Positions 42,741-55,867 of a DNA stretch of 64,000 nucleotides are shown in pieces (the first letter of the stretch is position 1; the number at the start of each line of letters is the position of its first letter). Origin of the DNA: Corticium candelabrum (lineage: Eukaryota; Porifera; Homoscleromorpha; Homosclerophorida; Plakinidae). The position numbers were made by a program, and so were the translations under genes. Under the pieces are notes generated by a model. It searched no databases and had not been told where the DNA came from. It saw only the letters and a list, made by a program, of their open reading frames with translations. The stretch covers positions 7,928,552 through 7,992,551 of the forward strand of contig NC_085089.1 in NCBI RefSeq assembly GCF_963422355.1, in the 5' to 3' direction.

Positions 42741-43291
42741 ATGGAAGTCAATGGAGATGCCGATTTCAGTTCGGAAGATGAGGCTGACGACTTAAAGTAT
42801 TCGTGTATGGATGGGTACGTGCCATTATGTCAAGATGAAGAAGGTGAAGGTGTTGGAGAACAACAACTTACAATCTCTTCCACTGTTGATGACGAAGATG
42901 AGGATGAAAATATGGATGACGACGACGATGCATATGATGATGATGACGACACTGTAGATGATGGTCCTAATGACTGCAGTGTTCGAGATGAGCTTAACGA
43001 TGTATGTTGTAGGGAGGCGTAGCTACACAGATTGCTCATATCAACTAACCTATGAAGTTTAATTAAAATACTGTGCACGTGTTGTTAGACTGCTGAAGCA
43101 AATGGCGCGTGTACAGCAGTACATGTAGAAGCAGAATCATCACAGTCTAACTCGAAGAGTGAAAAGGAGGATGAGAAAGAGGAGGCAATGTCTCAGGGTA
43201 TTTTAATACATGAAATATAATTAGACAAACAGATCCATAGCTACACAGCTATTTTAAGATGAACTAAGTCTAGCAGAAAGGTTGTGTTGAT

Positions 43292-43370
<79 letters not shown>

Positions 43371-43426
43371 ACCACCACCACCACCACCACCACCACCACC
43401 ACCTTCTGTATTGCTTCCGTCTAAAT

Positions 43427-43493
<67 letters not shown>

Positions 43494-43552
43494 ACCACCA
43501 CCACCACCACCACCACCACCACCTCCTCCTCCTGTATTGCTTCCGTCTAAAC

Positions 43553-43614
<62 letters not shown>

Positions 43615-43891
43615 CTACTTTGTGGGCAAACTGGTTCAACTAGAATTCAGAAACTAGAGATATATTGTGACTGCAAATGGGTAATCAACTTCTATTTGAT
43701 TTACAGCTCAGGCTGATTTGATACGAAGTACAATGGCCAGATTTACCTTGCCTCCCTCTGTAACTCCTGACTGGGCAAAATTGATACCAGAAGAGGTGTG
43801 GAAATCACAACTGCAGTCAGGTCTTACCAACAGACGAGTTCCCGTAATGCATAAGGCAAAGAAGAGTAGAGAGAAAACTGACCGGAGTTAA
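42741..43891 (+). CDS. MEA1: MEA1 (male-enhanced antigen 1) homologue
   Basis: Three exons: 42,741-43,001; 43,089-43,197; 43,707-43,891 (stop TAA). Phases close on 184 aa. The N-terminus is very acidic (SSEDEADD, then GYVPL and an Asp/Glu run). The C-terminal exon holds the family's conserved block: [20 protein letters not shown] and EEVWKSQLQ, matching human VKRTMAGVSLP...WA. Length matches human (about 185 aa). The molecular role is little known. Intron 2 is almost filled by a compound CA/CCA repeat. Confidence 0.88.
43292..43613. repeat. Compound (CA)n-(CCA)n repeat, duplicated unit
   Basis: Two tandem units of about 130 bp, each (CA)n then (CCA)n then a unique spacer (CTTCTGTATTGCTTCCGTCT and its close copy), followed by a third (CA)n. 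The spacer lets the duplication be seen inside otherwise simple sequence. MEA1 intron 2. Confidence 0.93.
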
Positions 43892-44851
43892 CTTGTGCTT
43901 CAGTAGATTACTTGGCTTCTATGAGGCAATGTATCTAAAATATGATTTGTGGTGTTTTAATTAATTAAAGCGATATGAGACAGACAACAGATATTGTACT
44001 AATTTAGTCAACTACACTACATTCCATGGTGATTGCCATTTTGCATATTTCATCAAATATGAAAACCTGTTTGACAGGAACCTCTCTATGACAATGCCTT
44101 GAGGATGTTAGTTTTATAACACAAGTACTGTTTATTCTGTAACACCTACCACAAATTATTCAGTTTCTGTTCAGAATAGGTACTGGTAACTACGGCCGGT
44201 ACTGATAACTACGACCGTTACTTACCCGTATACAACTAGTTGTGCCGTACGTGTCATGTGCTGAAAGCAACAAACGGCGTCGTGTCCAAAAGGAAAAATG
44301 GTACAGCAGTGTAGGATATACTCATCAACCAAGCCACACAATCACATCAACTTTGTTCCAACACCATGTCATTTCAATGTGACTTTTGTATGCCACCAAT
44401 GAATCATAAAGCAACCGCAGCCACGTTCGTACACAGTTGGCACCATATTGCAAAAGGTCGCTTTGCGCAACACGTATGCTCATTTAAACGCAACTCGTTA
44501 CAACCAGGACAAGCCAGATAGACAATTAGACACATTTATCACAAATCTACTCAAGAGACGAAATGGCATTACCATGTACTCATAAAAACACTTCCCAGTC
44601 TTTGTATGTACAGTCAGTTCAAATAGCCAGAACGATGCACCCAATTCAATTGAACCGTCCATCACAAATCCGGCTACAGAGCTACAGTGACTACTCTATG
44701 AATAATGAGGGCATTACAACCAAAATAGTGGAGTACACAAGGGAAGTATCGACTATCCAGAATATACAAACCAAAGTCCCAAAAAATGCCCAAGTAGAGG
44801 GTTACCAATAAGCGACTATATTCGGAAGTAGATTGCCCTAAATACTCCCAA
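43892..44851. other. Intergenic, tail-to-tail MEA1 and B56 gamma/delta
   Basis: No coding signal. Near 44,180 there is a short imperfect direct repeat (GGTACTGGTAACTACG / GGTACTGATAACTACG). Confidence 0.5.
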
Positions 44852-46749
44852 TCATTTCTCAGCAGCTGATGACAAGTGGTCAGTTGCTGGTTGATATTTA
44901 TCCAGCGTCTCCTTGGTCCTATAGTCGCCAGGAAGGAATGACTTTCGCCGAATTAGATCGACACCCGGTTTCTTCTCAGACTTCTTGTGTACCTGAAATG
45001 AAGTCTTCAAACGTTTACAATGGCCTGGCAATCTACACATTTCGTCGTTACCATTTCGTTTATCTGCAATGGATCCACCAGCTCGTCATCATCCTCTGCA
45101 GCTGACCCGGCTGCTTCTACCGGTGCACACTTTTCTACTTCTCTAATTCCATTGAAGAGAGAGACCTGCAAGACAAATCATGTACGCCAACCACCAACCA
45201 ACATCAACAGTCGTCACCACGTGTGGATTGCTTGACGCCATTTCTAGCATCTTCTGCCACGCTTGCTGGTGCTGCAACTGCCTTTGATGTTCTCTACACG
45301 TCACAGTCAAAGTCAATGCTCATACTGTGTGTACGTCTGAATGTGTCGACCGTACGTTTCTTTCTCTGTCTTGAATCTTGCGGTACACTCATCAAAGAGT
45401 TTCTGGTTCATCTCCATGAGTAACTTCAGAGCATTATATATCAAGCCGTGGATAGTTCTAATCAAACGCAAATCAAAAACCATCAGCAACATGTCAGTAT
45501 AAACAATTGCCGTCAATAGTATAGTAAACTGAAATCTAAGTTGAAAGAAAGTCTGACATAACACCACCCCCTCTTAGTGTATCAATGGTATTAACAATTA
45601 TAGGTAATAACAAATCTATGATGTTGAGTAACACTACTATTGCAAGGAACAGAATCCTTATTACCAATTGACAATCTCATTTGCCCAAGAGATGAATGCT
45701 CTATTACCCATTAATGCACACTTTGTGATATTAACATTCATGTTGTTGTTTCCCTCATACTTAAATTACAACACTGAAACACAATCCTGTTTACCATGGA
45801 TTCCACACAGCAAGAGTTGAATACTGTCTAGTGACTAAATACCTACATTAGCCCATTCCCGACTCTCATATGACTATGTAGGATACTAAACAAGCCCATC
45901 ACATGAATGACCTACTTGTTCCAGTGTGATTTCGAGTTCTTGTAGAGAGCACCAAACATAATGGGTAACACTCTGTCGGAGTTGTCATTGATTAGACTTG
46001 TAATGTACTCATTGTTCCAATAATACAGAGCCCTTTCTGCAACCTTTACACCACACACAAAAACATTTACACAAAATGATAACATCAGGACATTAGAGCA
46101 AGGGGCCAACCTGGAAGTGAGGACTGGAAACGCATCGTGCTAGCCGTTTGAAAAGGGGATCCATCACTTTTACAAACTCACTTGGTTCAATTACGTCTAA
46201 AATTTCTTCCAATTCATTCAAAAACATGACCTACATGTCACAGCAAACATAATGAACAAAACGCTCCACTGTAAATAAAAATAAAATAACAACACAAAGA
46301 TATGAAAGACAACAAGAGTGCAGGAGGTCGTACATGTACAGGGAACTGCTCATCACTGCAGCACCCATTACGATCAATTTTGTAATTCACCAAGGCACAA
46401 ACGAGCATAATCAGTAAAATTGCCATTAAATTCATGATAAGAGTCTATAGATTACAAACAACAAAACGCAACACCCAAAGGTTAGACACTATAATACAAT
46501 TCTTGCTACCAGTTCGGTATGACAAAGAGAAATCGTTCCTATGCACACATCACGTTGAAGTGTACTTTCTTTTGCGTACACTCCAAACATGATGGCTACG
46601 GTTAAAACTACCTGCTTCCACAGTTTTCGTTCATCATATTACAACATCATATTATAGTTACCTCGTTTCATATGATACTGTAGCTGCTGCAAGCATAGCA
46701 CGAAACCCAGATAATCTACCATTATATAGACAAACAATAAACAAACAAT

Positions 46750-46796
<47 letters not shown>

Positions 46797-48059
46797 ACAG
46801 TCACCGGCGCACATTCAACCAACCTCCTTTGGACTGTGCGTTTTCGGCCAAAACTTGAGCAACCCTTTCACAACCTAACGACACAACACAACTCAGATTC
46901 CAAGCACAATAACCACTCGGTCAACTCACCGGTCCCGTCAAAGACGAGTCCTTCTCGAGGAACTGAACAACACAGTACGCCAACTGAGGATGATATAAAC
47001 TAAGAGACTTCACTTTGTGCAGGGGAATGAGAACGCGCAGTAAAAAAGCCTTGTGCTCCTCCTTCAGCGGTAGAGCAAAGCCATTGATAATGCTCCCCAA
47101 AATTTCTAATAATTCAGCCACACCGTTGTGCCTCTCGGTCTCATAAATAAATCTGCAGAGACAAATGAAAACGAACGAAACAAAAAAAACAATAAACAGT
47201 CTTACGAATAGAAAATGTTGTTGATTTGCTTGCGTATATACGCTCTCAGTCCGAGAAATTTGCCATATATCCGGTGGAGTGTCGTCTTCAAGAAGTCCCG
47301 CTCCCGAGGATCCTCCGTATCAAACAGTTCCAACAGATGCAATACAAACTTTGCATCGATGTGCTTCTTGGCCGTGTTCGGTTGAAAATCGGGTGACTCG
47401 AGAAAACGAAGAAAAAACTCGTACACTAATTGAAGGTGGGGCCAGGCAGCTTCTAGAGTCGGTTCATCTTCCTCTGGATCAAATTCGGCACCGAGCGGGT
47501 TAGATGGAGGTGGCAAAGTTCGAAATGTGTTTTTAGCAAACTGAAAGACACAATCAAAACATTGATATGTGATAGATTTTGTTATAGTGCCAATCTAATT
47601 TACATGACACACAAGATGATCCATACTACAGCAGCAGTACTACATTTTCTGACAACTTTGCAACTACATCAAAAGTCATCAGTAGTTCTTTACTACAATG
47701 TCATAGTCCTTACAACTTGACACAAGTACACGTGCAGTCAAGTACATGTGCCGTCAAGTACACGTGCAGTCTCAGTTATCAACGTCACCACTGTTGCCAC
47801 AATAGTTTAAAACAAGAAACGTCGATAATATATGTATTTAATGGAGGGTTTTGTTGACACTGGTAGGGGATTATTTTTCGCTTAGTGGCAAAACAACAAG
47901 AGCTTACTTTAGAGTCTTCTAAATTCAGACAACAAAAAAATGTGCTGCATTTCAATGTCATGTTGTACACGTGTACCAGTGTAAAGACAGGACACCTGAT
48001 GATATGATAAATGATATCTAATCGAGATCACTCTCTTCAGAAGCAGTGACAGTGCCACT

Positions 48060-48125
<66 letters not shown>

Positions 48126-49338
48126 TGTGTCGCTCTCGAGACAGTTTGAGACAGTTTTAGCAAAATAGACGCAAATTGCTGATTGTTTTGCTTCTAAAAA
48201 TGACAGCAACAAACGAAAAAGTGACATATAGTAATTATAAGGTTGCATGAAATGCTTGAATCCCAACTCAACACAGCAAGAGCAGAATCTTGATCCTACA
48301 CTGTGGACTATCACTAAATCTATCAGTTTTGTGAAAACTAACCTACATAAACCTCAAACCACACCCTTCCTGATTCCCTAGGAGACCTACCTAGCCAACG
48401 TCTAAAACTTTGCAAATAGGTGGATATAAACCAACACTTGCAAAGTATTGCAAACGGGAAATGAGTTGTAACTACGGTAGAAAAACTATTTTCGCACTCT
48501 AAACTCATCTACTAGTATTCTTGTCCTACTCGGACGTGCACATTCCAGAGATGGATGAAATAACAGCGCACTGAATGATTCCAGTCAATCCTCAAATGAC
48601 AAACAAACTACACGTACTCACCATAGCCACGGCTTCGGGGTAGACAGGCTCCGTGATTACACCACGCTGGTGCGTCACATAATCAACCAGCTCGTTGAGG
48701 GCTGCCCGTTTGATTTCCTTCCACTTCAAGTCACTCAGTGGGTCGGAGAGAAAATCGAAGATAACAAAACACTGCTGCAGCTTTTGCACAAAGAGACCCT
48801 CCCGCTCCGAAGGTGCCGCATCTAGGCGAAGTAATAAGCAAGCAAGAAGAGCATCAACTTGTCTGTTTGATGGCACGTGGTAGTGGCAAGGCGTTACCTT
48901 TCAGCGCTGGAAGCTTCTGCAGTTCGCGCTTCTCGCTGACTCGAAAACGGCTCGAGCCACGGCCGCCCTTGTCCTTCCGCAAATTGGGAAGCGAGTATTT
49001 GATCTTGTTCACCTGCGTCGGCGGCGGATTCGGCGAAGAATGATGCTTCGTGGCACGCGACGCCTGCAAACAGAGGAGATCTCATATTCACGTTGTGGGG
49101 GGCTTATTGTGCTCTCGTCGCATATATATCCTCTACTACCTCGTCTGATGGTCCATCAGCGTCTGCTTTTGGCGCTGCCTTGCTTGCAGTCGCTGCTTTC
49201 CCTCCAGATTGCTACAACAGTCGCCATCTTTACTCGGCACACCCACAACAGCGTCTCTTGACGGCTATTGAGCGTTTCAAGAGGACTATACGTGTTCGAT
49301 TGTACACTTACTTTGTCCTTCTTTCCGCCCTTCGGCAT
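44852..49338 (-). CDS. PPP2R5: PP2A B56 regulatory subunit, gamma/delta subclass
   Basis: Regulatory B' subunit that brings PP2A to substrates. About 12 exons: 49,312-49,338 (MPKGGKKDK); 49,140-49,211; about 48,895-49,061 ([17 protein letters not shown]); about 48,620-48,822 ([20 protein letters not shown]); about 47,205-47,541 ([39 protein letters not shown]); about 46,926-47,153 ([20 protein letters not shown]); about 46,830-46,880; about 46,110-46,235 ([14 protein letters not shown]); about 45,920-46,046 ([13 protein letters not shown]); about 45,360-45,458; about 45,230-45,302; last 44,852-44,990. The C-terminal tail has [10 protein letters not shown], typical of gamma/delta forms with a nuclear-type basic tail. 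The full HEAT-like core is present. Confidence 0.95.
46753..46792. repeat. (CA)n microsatellite
   Basis: About 40 bp in a B56 intron. Confidence 0.9.
47725..47776. repeat. Three short tandem repeats
   Basis: Three copies of an 18-bp unit close to CAAGTACACGTGCAGT in a B56 intron. Each copy contains a palindromic ACGTGCA/CACGTG-like core. Confidence 0.55.
48061..48123. repeat. (GT)n microsatellite
   Basis: About 62 bp in a B56 intron. Confidence 0.93.
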
Positions 49339-49768
49339 CTTTCCCAATGCTCGTCAAACGTCTACTCAAAAGACTACAGTCGTGCACCTTTTTGCTCTGT
49401 TCGTTGATTCGTCCACCTCTATCACGTGACAATGTCTTAAAAATCCCGGACCAGTTAAAAACAGAGAGAGCCATGTGTACATAACTTTTCCTCGGAGTCT
49501 ACACAGACAACAGAGTACCGTAATAGACTCTTAGTTTAACATATCTCTAATAAATACAGTAAAAGAAGGTCAGAATATTGTCATCTCTGCTATCTGCCGG
49601 ATCAATTGCTACTAAGCTAAACCATACATTCATTTCTGACATGATTGCATCATCAAACTAAAGTACTGTATACTACTTTCTTCATAGCTGCACTTATCAC
49701 TTCAAATGATGTACCTTTTGTTGCAAATATAAAGTAGAGTGTAGTTCGGTAAATGGCAAAAAGCATCG
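49339..49768. other. Intergenic, promoter side of B56 gamma/delta
   Basis: 430 bp between the B56 start codon and the stop codon of the upstream zinc-finger gene on the same strand. No distinct motif seen. Confidence 0.4.
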
Positions 49769-52700
49769 CTAATAGTGATCTGAACGAGATGAATGAATTT
49801 TCATGTGTGCACTTCGACTCTTCACCTTAGGAAACACTCGACCACAAACTTTACATTTGAATTCAGGTTTTCCATCAGTCGTCGGTGTTGACCGCCCTCC
49901 AGACACCCGTTTCCCGTTTCCACTCTTTCCTGCAGGAGAATTGGAAAGATCTTGCAGATTTGAAGGCATCATGCCAGTAGCTAAATGAGCAAAATTTCCT
50001 TGCACTCCCATCATCTGAGGATCATTTAGTGCACCCGAAATTGATAATGGCAAGAATGATGGATGAGCATGGGTAGAAGTTAATCCAATGAAAGAAGGTA
50101 TAGTGGCGTAGTTTGGTAAGATTGGTGCCACTACAGCAGTCTTTTCATCGACGACATGCCCAAAGCGTTGACCACCGGCAACTGTTTCATTCCCTGCCTC
50201 CTCGTCATCCCACTCAATCCTTTGATGTGATGGTGAAGGAGTAAGACTAGCTGTTCCACTTCTTGGATCCCTCAAGCCTCTCTGCCTCTGTTTTTCATCT
50301 CGTCGAGCTCGTCGTGTCTCAATACGATAAACAAAACTACACATACCAAAAGAATTCTCAACTACTAAATGGAAGATTTAGAAGCTTGGCCTACTTTCCG
50401 CCATGAATTCGAATGTGCCCATTCAGCCCTTGTCTTGTTGGAAATGCCTATATTAAAATACAGATATATGGTTGATCAACTTAATTAATGTAGACAAATA
50501 CGTAAAACATAATAAACACAAGTGACATACTGCATCACAGGCTGGAAATTCACATTCAAATGGAGGACCAGTATTGAACTCTTCCTCAGAATCAACCTGG
50601 AACACAAACGTTGTCATGTCAGTCAGTGTTTCTGGAATAGACAATAGCAACCAAAACACATCCTGAAAAACCTGTGAAACAAGGACAAAGCAACAAACAA
50701 CGGCCAAAGAGGCAAACAAATAAACTGACAAATAGACATACATACATACATACATACATACAGACAGACAGACAGACAGACAGACAGATACACAGACAGG
50801 CAAACAAACAATCAGACAGACAAGTTATACACAGTAAAGTAGCCTTGAACATATTCAATAACCTACCATCTCACTGCACTCATTACCTCTAGACTGTCTC
50901 TCCTCGTTCGGCCTCGATATTCATTGTTACAGTACTTCTTCCAGAAGTAATAATACTCTATTATTTCCTTCACCGTTTTCTTTCCCTCCAACTAACAAAA
51001 TCTCCCATTACAAAAAATCCTTTTAAAAAGATCGACAGCACCTACAGCCTTATAAATAAGTCTAAATTGTTTGCCATGTTCTCGCCACGCTTTCTTGAAA
51101 ACTTGTCTGTCAGACCGCATCCACCGTGAAGAACCTATTATAATAACAACACACCATTGTCTCACATCAAACAACTGAAAGAAATTATTGTCTAAATATT
51201 AGCAACTAAAAGCTAGAAACTCATCAATGCCACAATGGTCTAGTTGCCAAAGTGCAAAAAGCATTGGCAACAGCAGGCTATATATCTACATTTGCAAAGT
51301 GGTAACAAACCTGGATAACGATAGTTTTCCATTGGATGATCGGCTGGAAGTGGTGATTTACCACTCAAAAGTACCTTTACGGAGGCCTTGATGTTGCCTT
51401 TGCACCAATAGAGAATGTGATGAGCAAATTCTTTGTTAGATCCTGAAAATGGAACAAGACCAGAACGAGACAGTTCGAAGTATGTGTCCACTGCAAAAGA
51501 TGGTAGTTATTTGTGAAACGTTAGATACAATTATGGTTGCCGCTTACGTTCTCTTGATTTTATACGACCGTTGTTCATCGGCGACCAGACTTTAGTTGCT
51601 CGATGCCTTGTTTTCAAAGCATTACGTCGAGATACTTCATCTGAAAAACAAACAATGACAACAGAGTCATCAATAAATAATATCAATCGTACAAAATGTT
51701 GAACATAACACATACAGTTGGTCAACACAGGCTGGAATATCAGTAAACATGAAGAAAGACAGTCAAGTAGAAGTTAAAACAACACAACTGCACGGTACAT
51801 GCAGATACGATACAAATAACCAAATGCTCATTGACAATACAGATGACATATTACTCTCACCTGCTAGTGGTGGTACCTCTGCCTGGAACTGTGCACCAAT
51901 ATTGATTTTCCTACACAACATACAGTGCATTTCAACTCTAAAATATCGCATATACGAAACCTCACGGTGTCAGTGTTATCTCTTGTTCCTGACCTCCCTG
52001 ATCAGTACCTGTACCGTAAACAAAGAGAAATGTAGTCAAACTACTAGGAGATATAAGTCAAGTTCAAGCACAAGAAAGTACAAAAATATAAGAGACCCTG
52101 TCCAAGATAACTCAGATCAAACTTTGTTCCCAATGAAATCAGATAAGACAACATGCGCTGTGAATATTGTTGGCTGTTCTAGCTCTATCCCGAACTACAG
52201 ATATTTTGACATACAGATTGCATCTGCCATCACTAAAACAGCAAGTTTATACACAATCGAGCTATCCTGCAATTAAATTAACTGACTGCTCATTTATATA
52301 ATGATCATGACTCCACATATATATGAATTCTAAGAGTCTGTCAAGAAATCGTTATAGTGTGTAGTGTGTTAGTCTTATACATATTGTGTGTTCCCTTTCT
52401 CTCTTTGTATGTCTAATTATTATAAACAAGACATACTACTCACTAATTCGTCTTGGCATCCATGGAATATTGAACTTTGAACTACCAGGTGTAATTGCAG
52501 AATGTGGTGTTATGACGGGAGTTCCCAGCAAGCTCATACGTGGGCTCTTCAACGGAGATCCCAATAATCCAACAGTAATATGTGGGCTAAGAATAGGAGG
52601 TGGAGTGTATGGAGGTGGAGTTGTTGGATGAACTACTTCTGCATCATCGTTGCTGAAAACACTTGATTCCCTCTGTTCACTTGGAATTTTCAAGACAAGA

Positions 52701-55700
52701 TTTTCTGGTCGCTTTCGTTTACGAGCTGAACTGCCATCAGAGAGTGAAGGTGTGGGAGACAAGACGTTTCCATCTCCTTCTGGTCTACTAGGTGAACTGA
52801 CAGCAGATGACGATCCACTGTCAGAGCCCGAATACATCTGTTGAGTATTGACTGCCTTGGAATCATCAACTACAAAACTATCATCTTCTGACGAAACCAG
52901 ACAAAACTCATCATACGATGAACCATGACTTCTTTCACTAGGACTTTGTTCAACAAGCATTGGCTGCTCAGAAAACCGAACTTCCTGACCTTTAGTTGAG
53001 TGCCTCTTCTTTTGTCTGGTGCTGTTAGCATCGTTGCCCACCTCACTGGCTAACTCGCGTTCTTTTGTCACCTCAACAGCTTTCAGAAGTGCACTAAAAG
53101 GAGTTGCAGAGTCTTCAACTGGACTTTGTTTCGTAACTGGCACAACAGATGAAATATTGGTTAAAGTCTTGTGACCTTCATACCCTCCGTGAAGACGCAT
53201 GTGACCATTCAACGACTTCACGTTCTTAAAGAAACGTTCACAAATGGGACACTGGACTTGCACAACAGAAGAACCACTAGAACAAAACACAATAATTCAT
53301 TTAATTAAAATTACACACAAAAAATTAAGTATCATGTCAAACCTTGATGTTGATTTGATTGCTATCTTTGAAGTTGAGTTAAACACATCATCTTCTTTCT
53401 TTTGTCCAACACTCCCATCCGCAATGGCAGAGCTGCCAACTGGTCGCTGAACATGGACAGGGCTTACATAGTTCATTCCAGAAGTCAATCCATGCAACGG
53501 ACTAGACACGGCAGCTTGATGCATAAAACCAGCCAGCATTTGTTGAAAGAGATAAGGAGAACCGGCCATACCTAAAGCTGCTGCCGCTGCTGCGGCTGGC
53601 CAGTTATTAACATTAAAGATCGGTGAGGGAGGTGGAGGAGCAGCAGCCATCAGAACAGCAAGCAGTTGAGCATCGGTTGGCTGAGCTGGAGCAGCAAGAG
53701 GAGGACGTGGTTGCAATAAAGACTCATTAGCTCCAAGAGGGTATTGGTATCTTGATGTAGGAAGAGTAGGAGATACATAACTTGGAGGAAATGGTGCCAC
53801 GTTGAATGCTGGTGTAGACGAACCACTTGCTGATGAAGAAAACGTCCACTGACCTGGTAAGCTCACCGGTGCTGTCAATCCATGACTTGCCACAGGCTGT
53901 TGTATGATGCTCTTCACATCTAATCCTACTCCAACTCCAGCAGGAAAAAGTTCACCTGGTTTTGCTGCCTGTTCCTCTTGTTTCTTTTTTGCCATAGCAG
54001 CAAGATAACTCTGATAAGCTTCACTAGCAGTATCATGTGGATACACAGGTGGCAGGGTTATTGGTTGACTCGATGACAGTCTGTTTGTACCATGCCCTTC
54101 GACTTGTGGAATATTTGATAAACTTGAACTATAAGATGGAACCGAGGTAGCTCTAAGAGTAAAATTGCTTGAAATTGTGGGCTGTACAACGCTAATTAAA
54201 AGAGGTGGTTTGTTTCCCAAATACTTGTTTGCAGCTTGGGAGACAGAAGGTACAGAAGACATTGCTATTTCATTCCACTGTTTACTGGCATGTTGTTCGT
54301 CTGCAACAGTTGTGGGAAATTGAGTCATGCCGGAAGAAGCAATATTAGCTGATGAAATAGCACCGGAAACTGTTCTGTCAGAAAATAGAGATGTAGTGGA
54401 AGAGGCAGACGAGTGAATGGTAGACTCAGGCAAAGACTGAACAGGAAAACCACTGACTGCCTGACTGTCACTTGAAACAGGCTGATTATCGACACTGACA
54501 GGCATCTCAGTGCCACCACTTCTCATCTGAGTCTCCTCCACATTTTGATTTGCATCAGTTGTTGCACCAAGTTGAGATTCATCATTGGCATGGTGATTCT
54601 CCAGGTGTCGACGTAGTGACCGATTATCACAGTAGCTCTTTGAACAACTTTCATATGTGCATCTATATGGCTTTTTTTCACGATGGGTCAATGCATGGCT
54701 GTTCCTATAAGAGAAGAAGTAATGATCAAACAGTGACATGAACTAGAACTAAATTATGTAATACAGATGATCTTGTCGTTTGAATCCTCTTCCACAGACA
54801 TGGCAAATGAACTTCCTCTCTTCACTGTGTGTAAGCTTGTGTTTTGCCAAACCACTGGCTGAACTGAACGTTCTGCTGCAAACATCACATTGATTCTGGC
54901 CAGAACTCTTTGATAACAAACTTTCTGGAGCATTCAAAGTGCCACTAACTTTAGCCTTTTTTGGTGAGGGCTCGAGCTCTTTTGATGTATCAGCTTGTGA
55001 ATGGTGCCGCTTGGGCGCCTCAGAGCTGGATGGGTTCTGTGTGTTTGCCTCCTTCAGATTAGATGCCACACCCTGTCCTTGTATTCCCTGCTCCATCACA
55101 CCAGCATGTAGCAGGTGAGAAGCAACTTCTGTAGACACGCCAAACGCTTGCAGCGTCGTCAACATTTGCAGTACACTGCACGGATCGGCATTCCTGTACA
55201 GTGTCTCCATGATTTCGGTCGGTATGACATGAGTTCCCTGACCACTCACTCCAGCTAACGCTTGAGATAAATAAGCCGCACTGGGAGGAGCGCTCATATT
55301 AGATGACGTCGTCCGAGCAGCTTGAGCATTGGCAATCGCGTACTGCGACTGCTGCGAAATATCGGATTCTGATTGGACGTTGCTTTTCTGACTTTTTCCC
55401 GCTCCTTGCCTTCCAGACGAAACGGCACGCCCTGTCGACTGCACACTTCCGGCACCGTCTTTTTCTTCCCGATTGCCGGACGCCGATCCAGTGCTCTGCG
55501 CCGTCTTGCTTCTCGTACCCTTAGCAGTCTGTCTTGTCGGCGACGTGGTGATTGATGTGCGGGCGCGGTCAGAGGCCAGAGGTGGTGCCTGTTCAGGAGA
55601 GCTTTGGCTCAGCCTCCTACTTGCTCCCCTCGTCATGTGCAGCACCTCAGACGTCGGATTAGGAGACGTAATATAGCTAGATCGACCGACCGACGCTTTT

Positions 55701-55867
55701 GGGCTTCTTGTCCGTGTCTGTTGTAGCGTTTTTGCCTCGTCGTCTAACGACGCAGGGTTGGCTTGCAGGGCGGAAGTGTCGCCAGCTCGTTGAATGCTGC
55801 CACTCTCTTTCAGAAGCTCGGACCCGTTCTGATCTCTCATCTGCGTCGCACTAACAATACTCATCAT
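49769..55867 (-). CDS. TRERF1/MIDEAS/ZNF541: TRERF1/MIDEAS/ZNF541-type ELM2-SANT zinc-finger protein (MiDAC scaffold)
   Basis: Large nuclear protein of about 1,500 aa. The start is uncertain: ATG at 55,867 is used, but an acceptor-like TTGCAG at about 56,010 suggests a 5' exon. Order: Ser/Gln-rich region; C2H2 fingers CDVCSRTF, CHVCGRGF (to 54,760) and CTYESCSKSY (54,600-54,700); Ala/Pro-rich region (53,345-54,600); C2H2 CPICERFFKNVKSLNGHMRL (53,170-53,270); ELM2 start KINIGAQFQAEVPPLA (about 51,870-51,920) and VWSPM (51,540-51,640); ELM2 end (51,300-51,491, AHHILYWCKGNIKASVKVLL); SANT (51,040-51,135, WMRSDRQVFKKAWREHGK; 50,900-50,992, VKEIIEYYYFWKKY); C2H2 CEFPACDAAFPTRQGLNGHI (50,395-50,600); C-terminal C2H2 CKVCGRVF (near 49,800). 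ELM2-SANT proteins of this type bind and activate HDAC1/2 in the mitotic deacetylase complex. Confidence 0.92.
50741..50806. repeat. (CATA)n-(CAGA)n microsatellite
   Basis: Tetranucleotide arrays in an intron between SANT and C2H2 exons. They give artificial Cys/Leu/Ser frames. Confidence 0.92.

Noticed and set aside
51749-52276. Plus-strand open frame of 175 codons
   Set aside because: It lies antisense to the ELM2 exon of the MIDEAS-like gene and the adjoining intron, has no family resemblance, and the opposite strand carries clear ELM2 coding.
52386-52844. Plus-strand frames over 60 codons
   Set aside because: Shadows of the long minus-strand exon of the MIDEAS-like gene.
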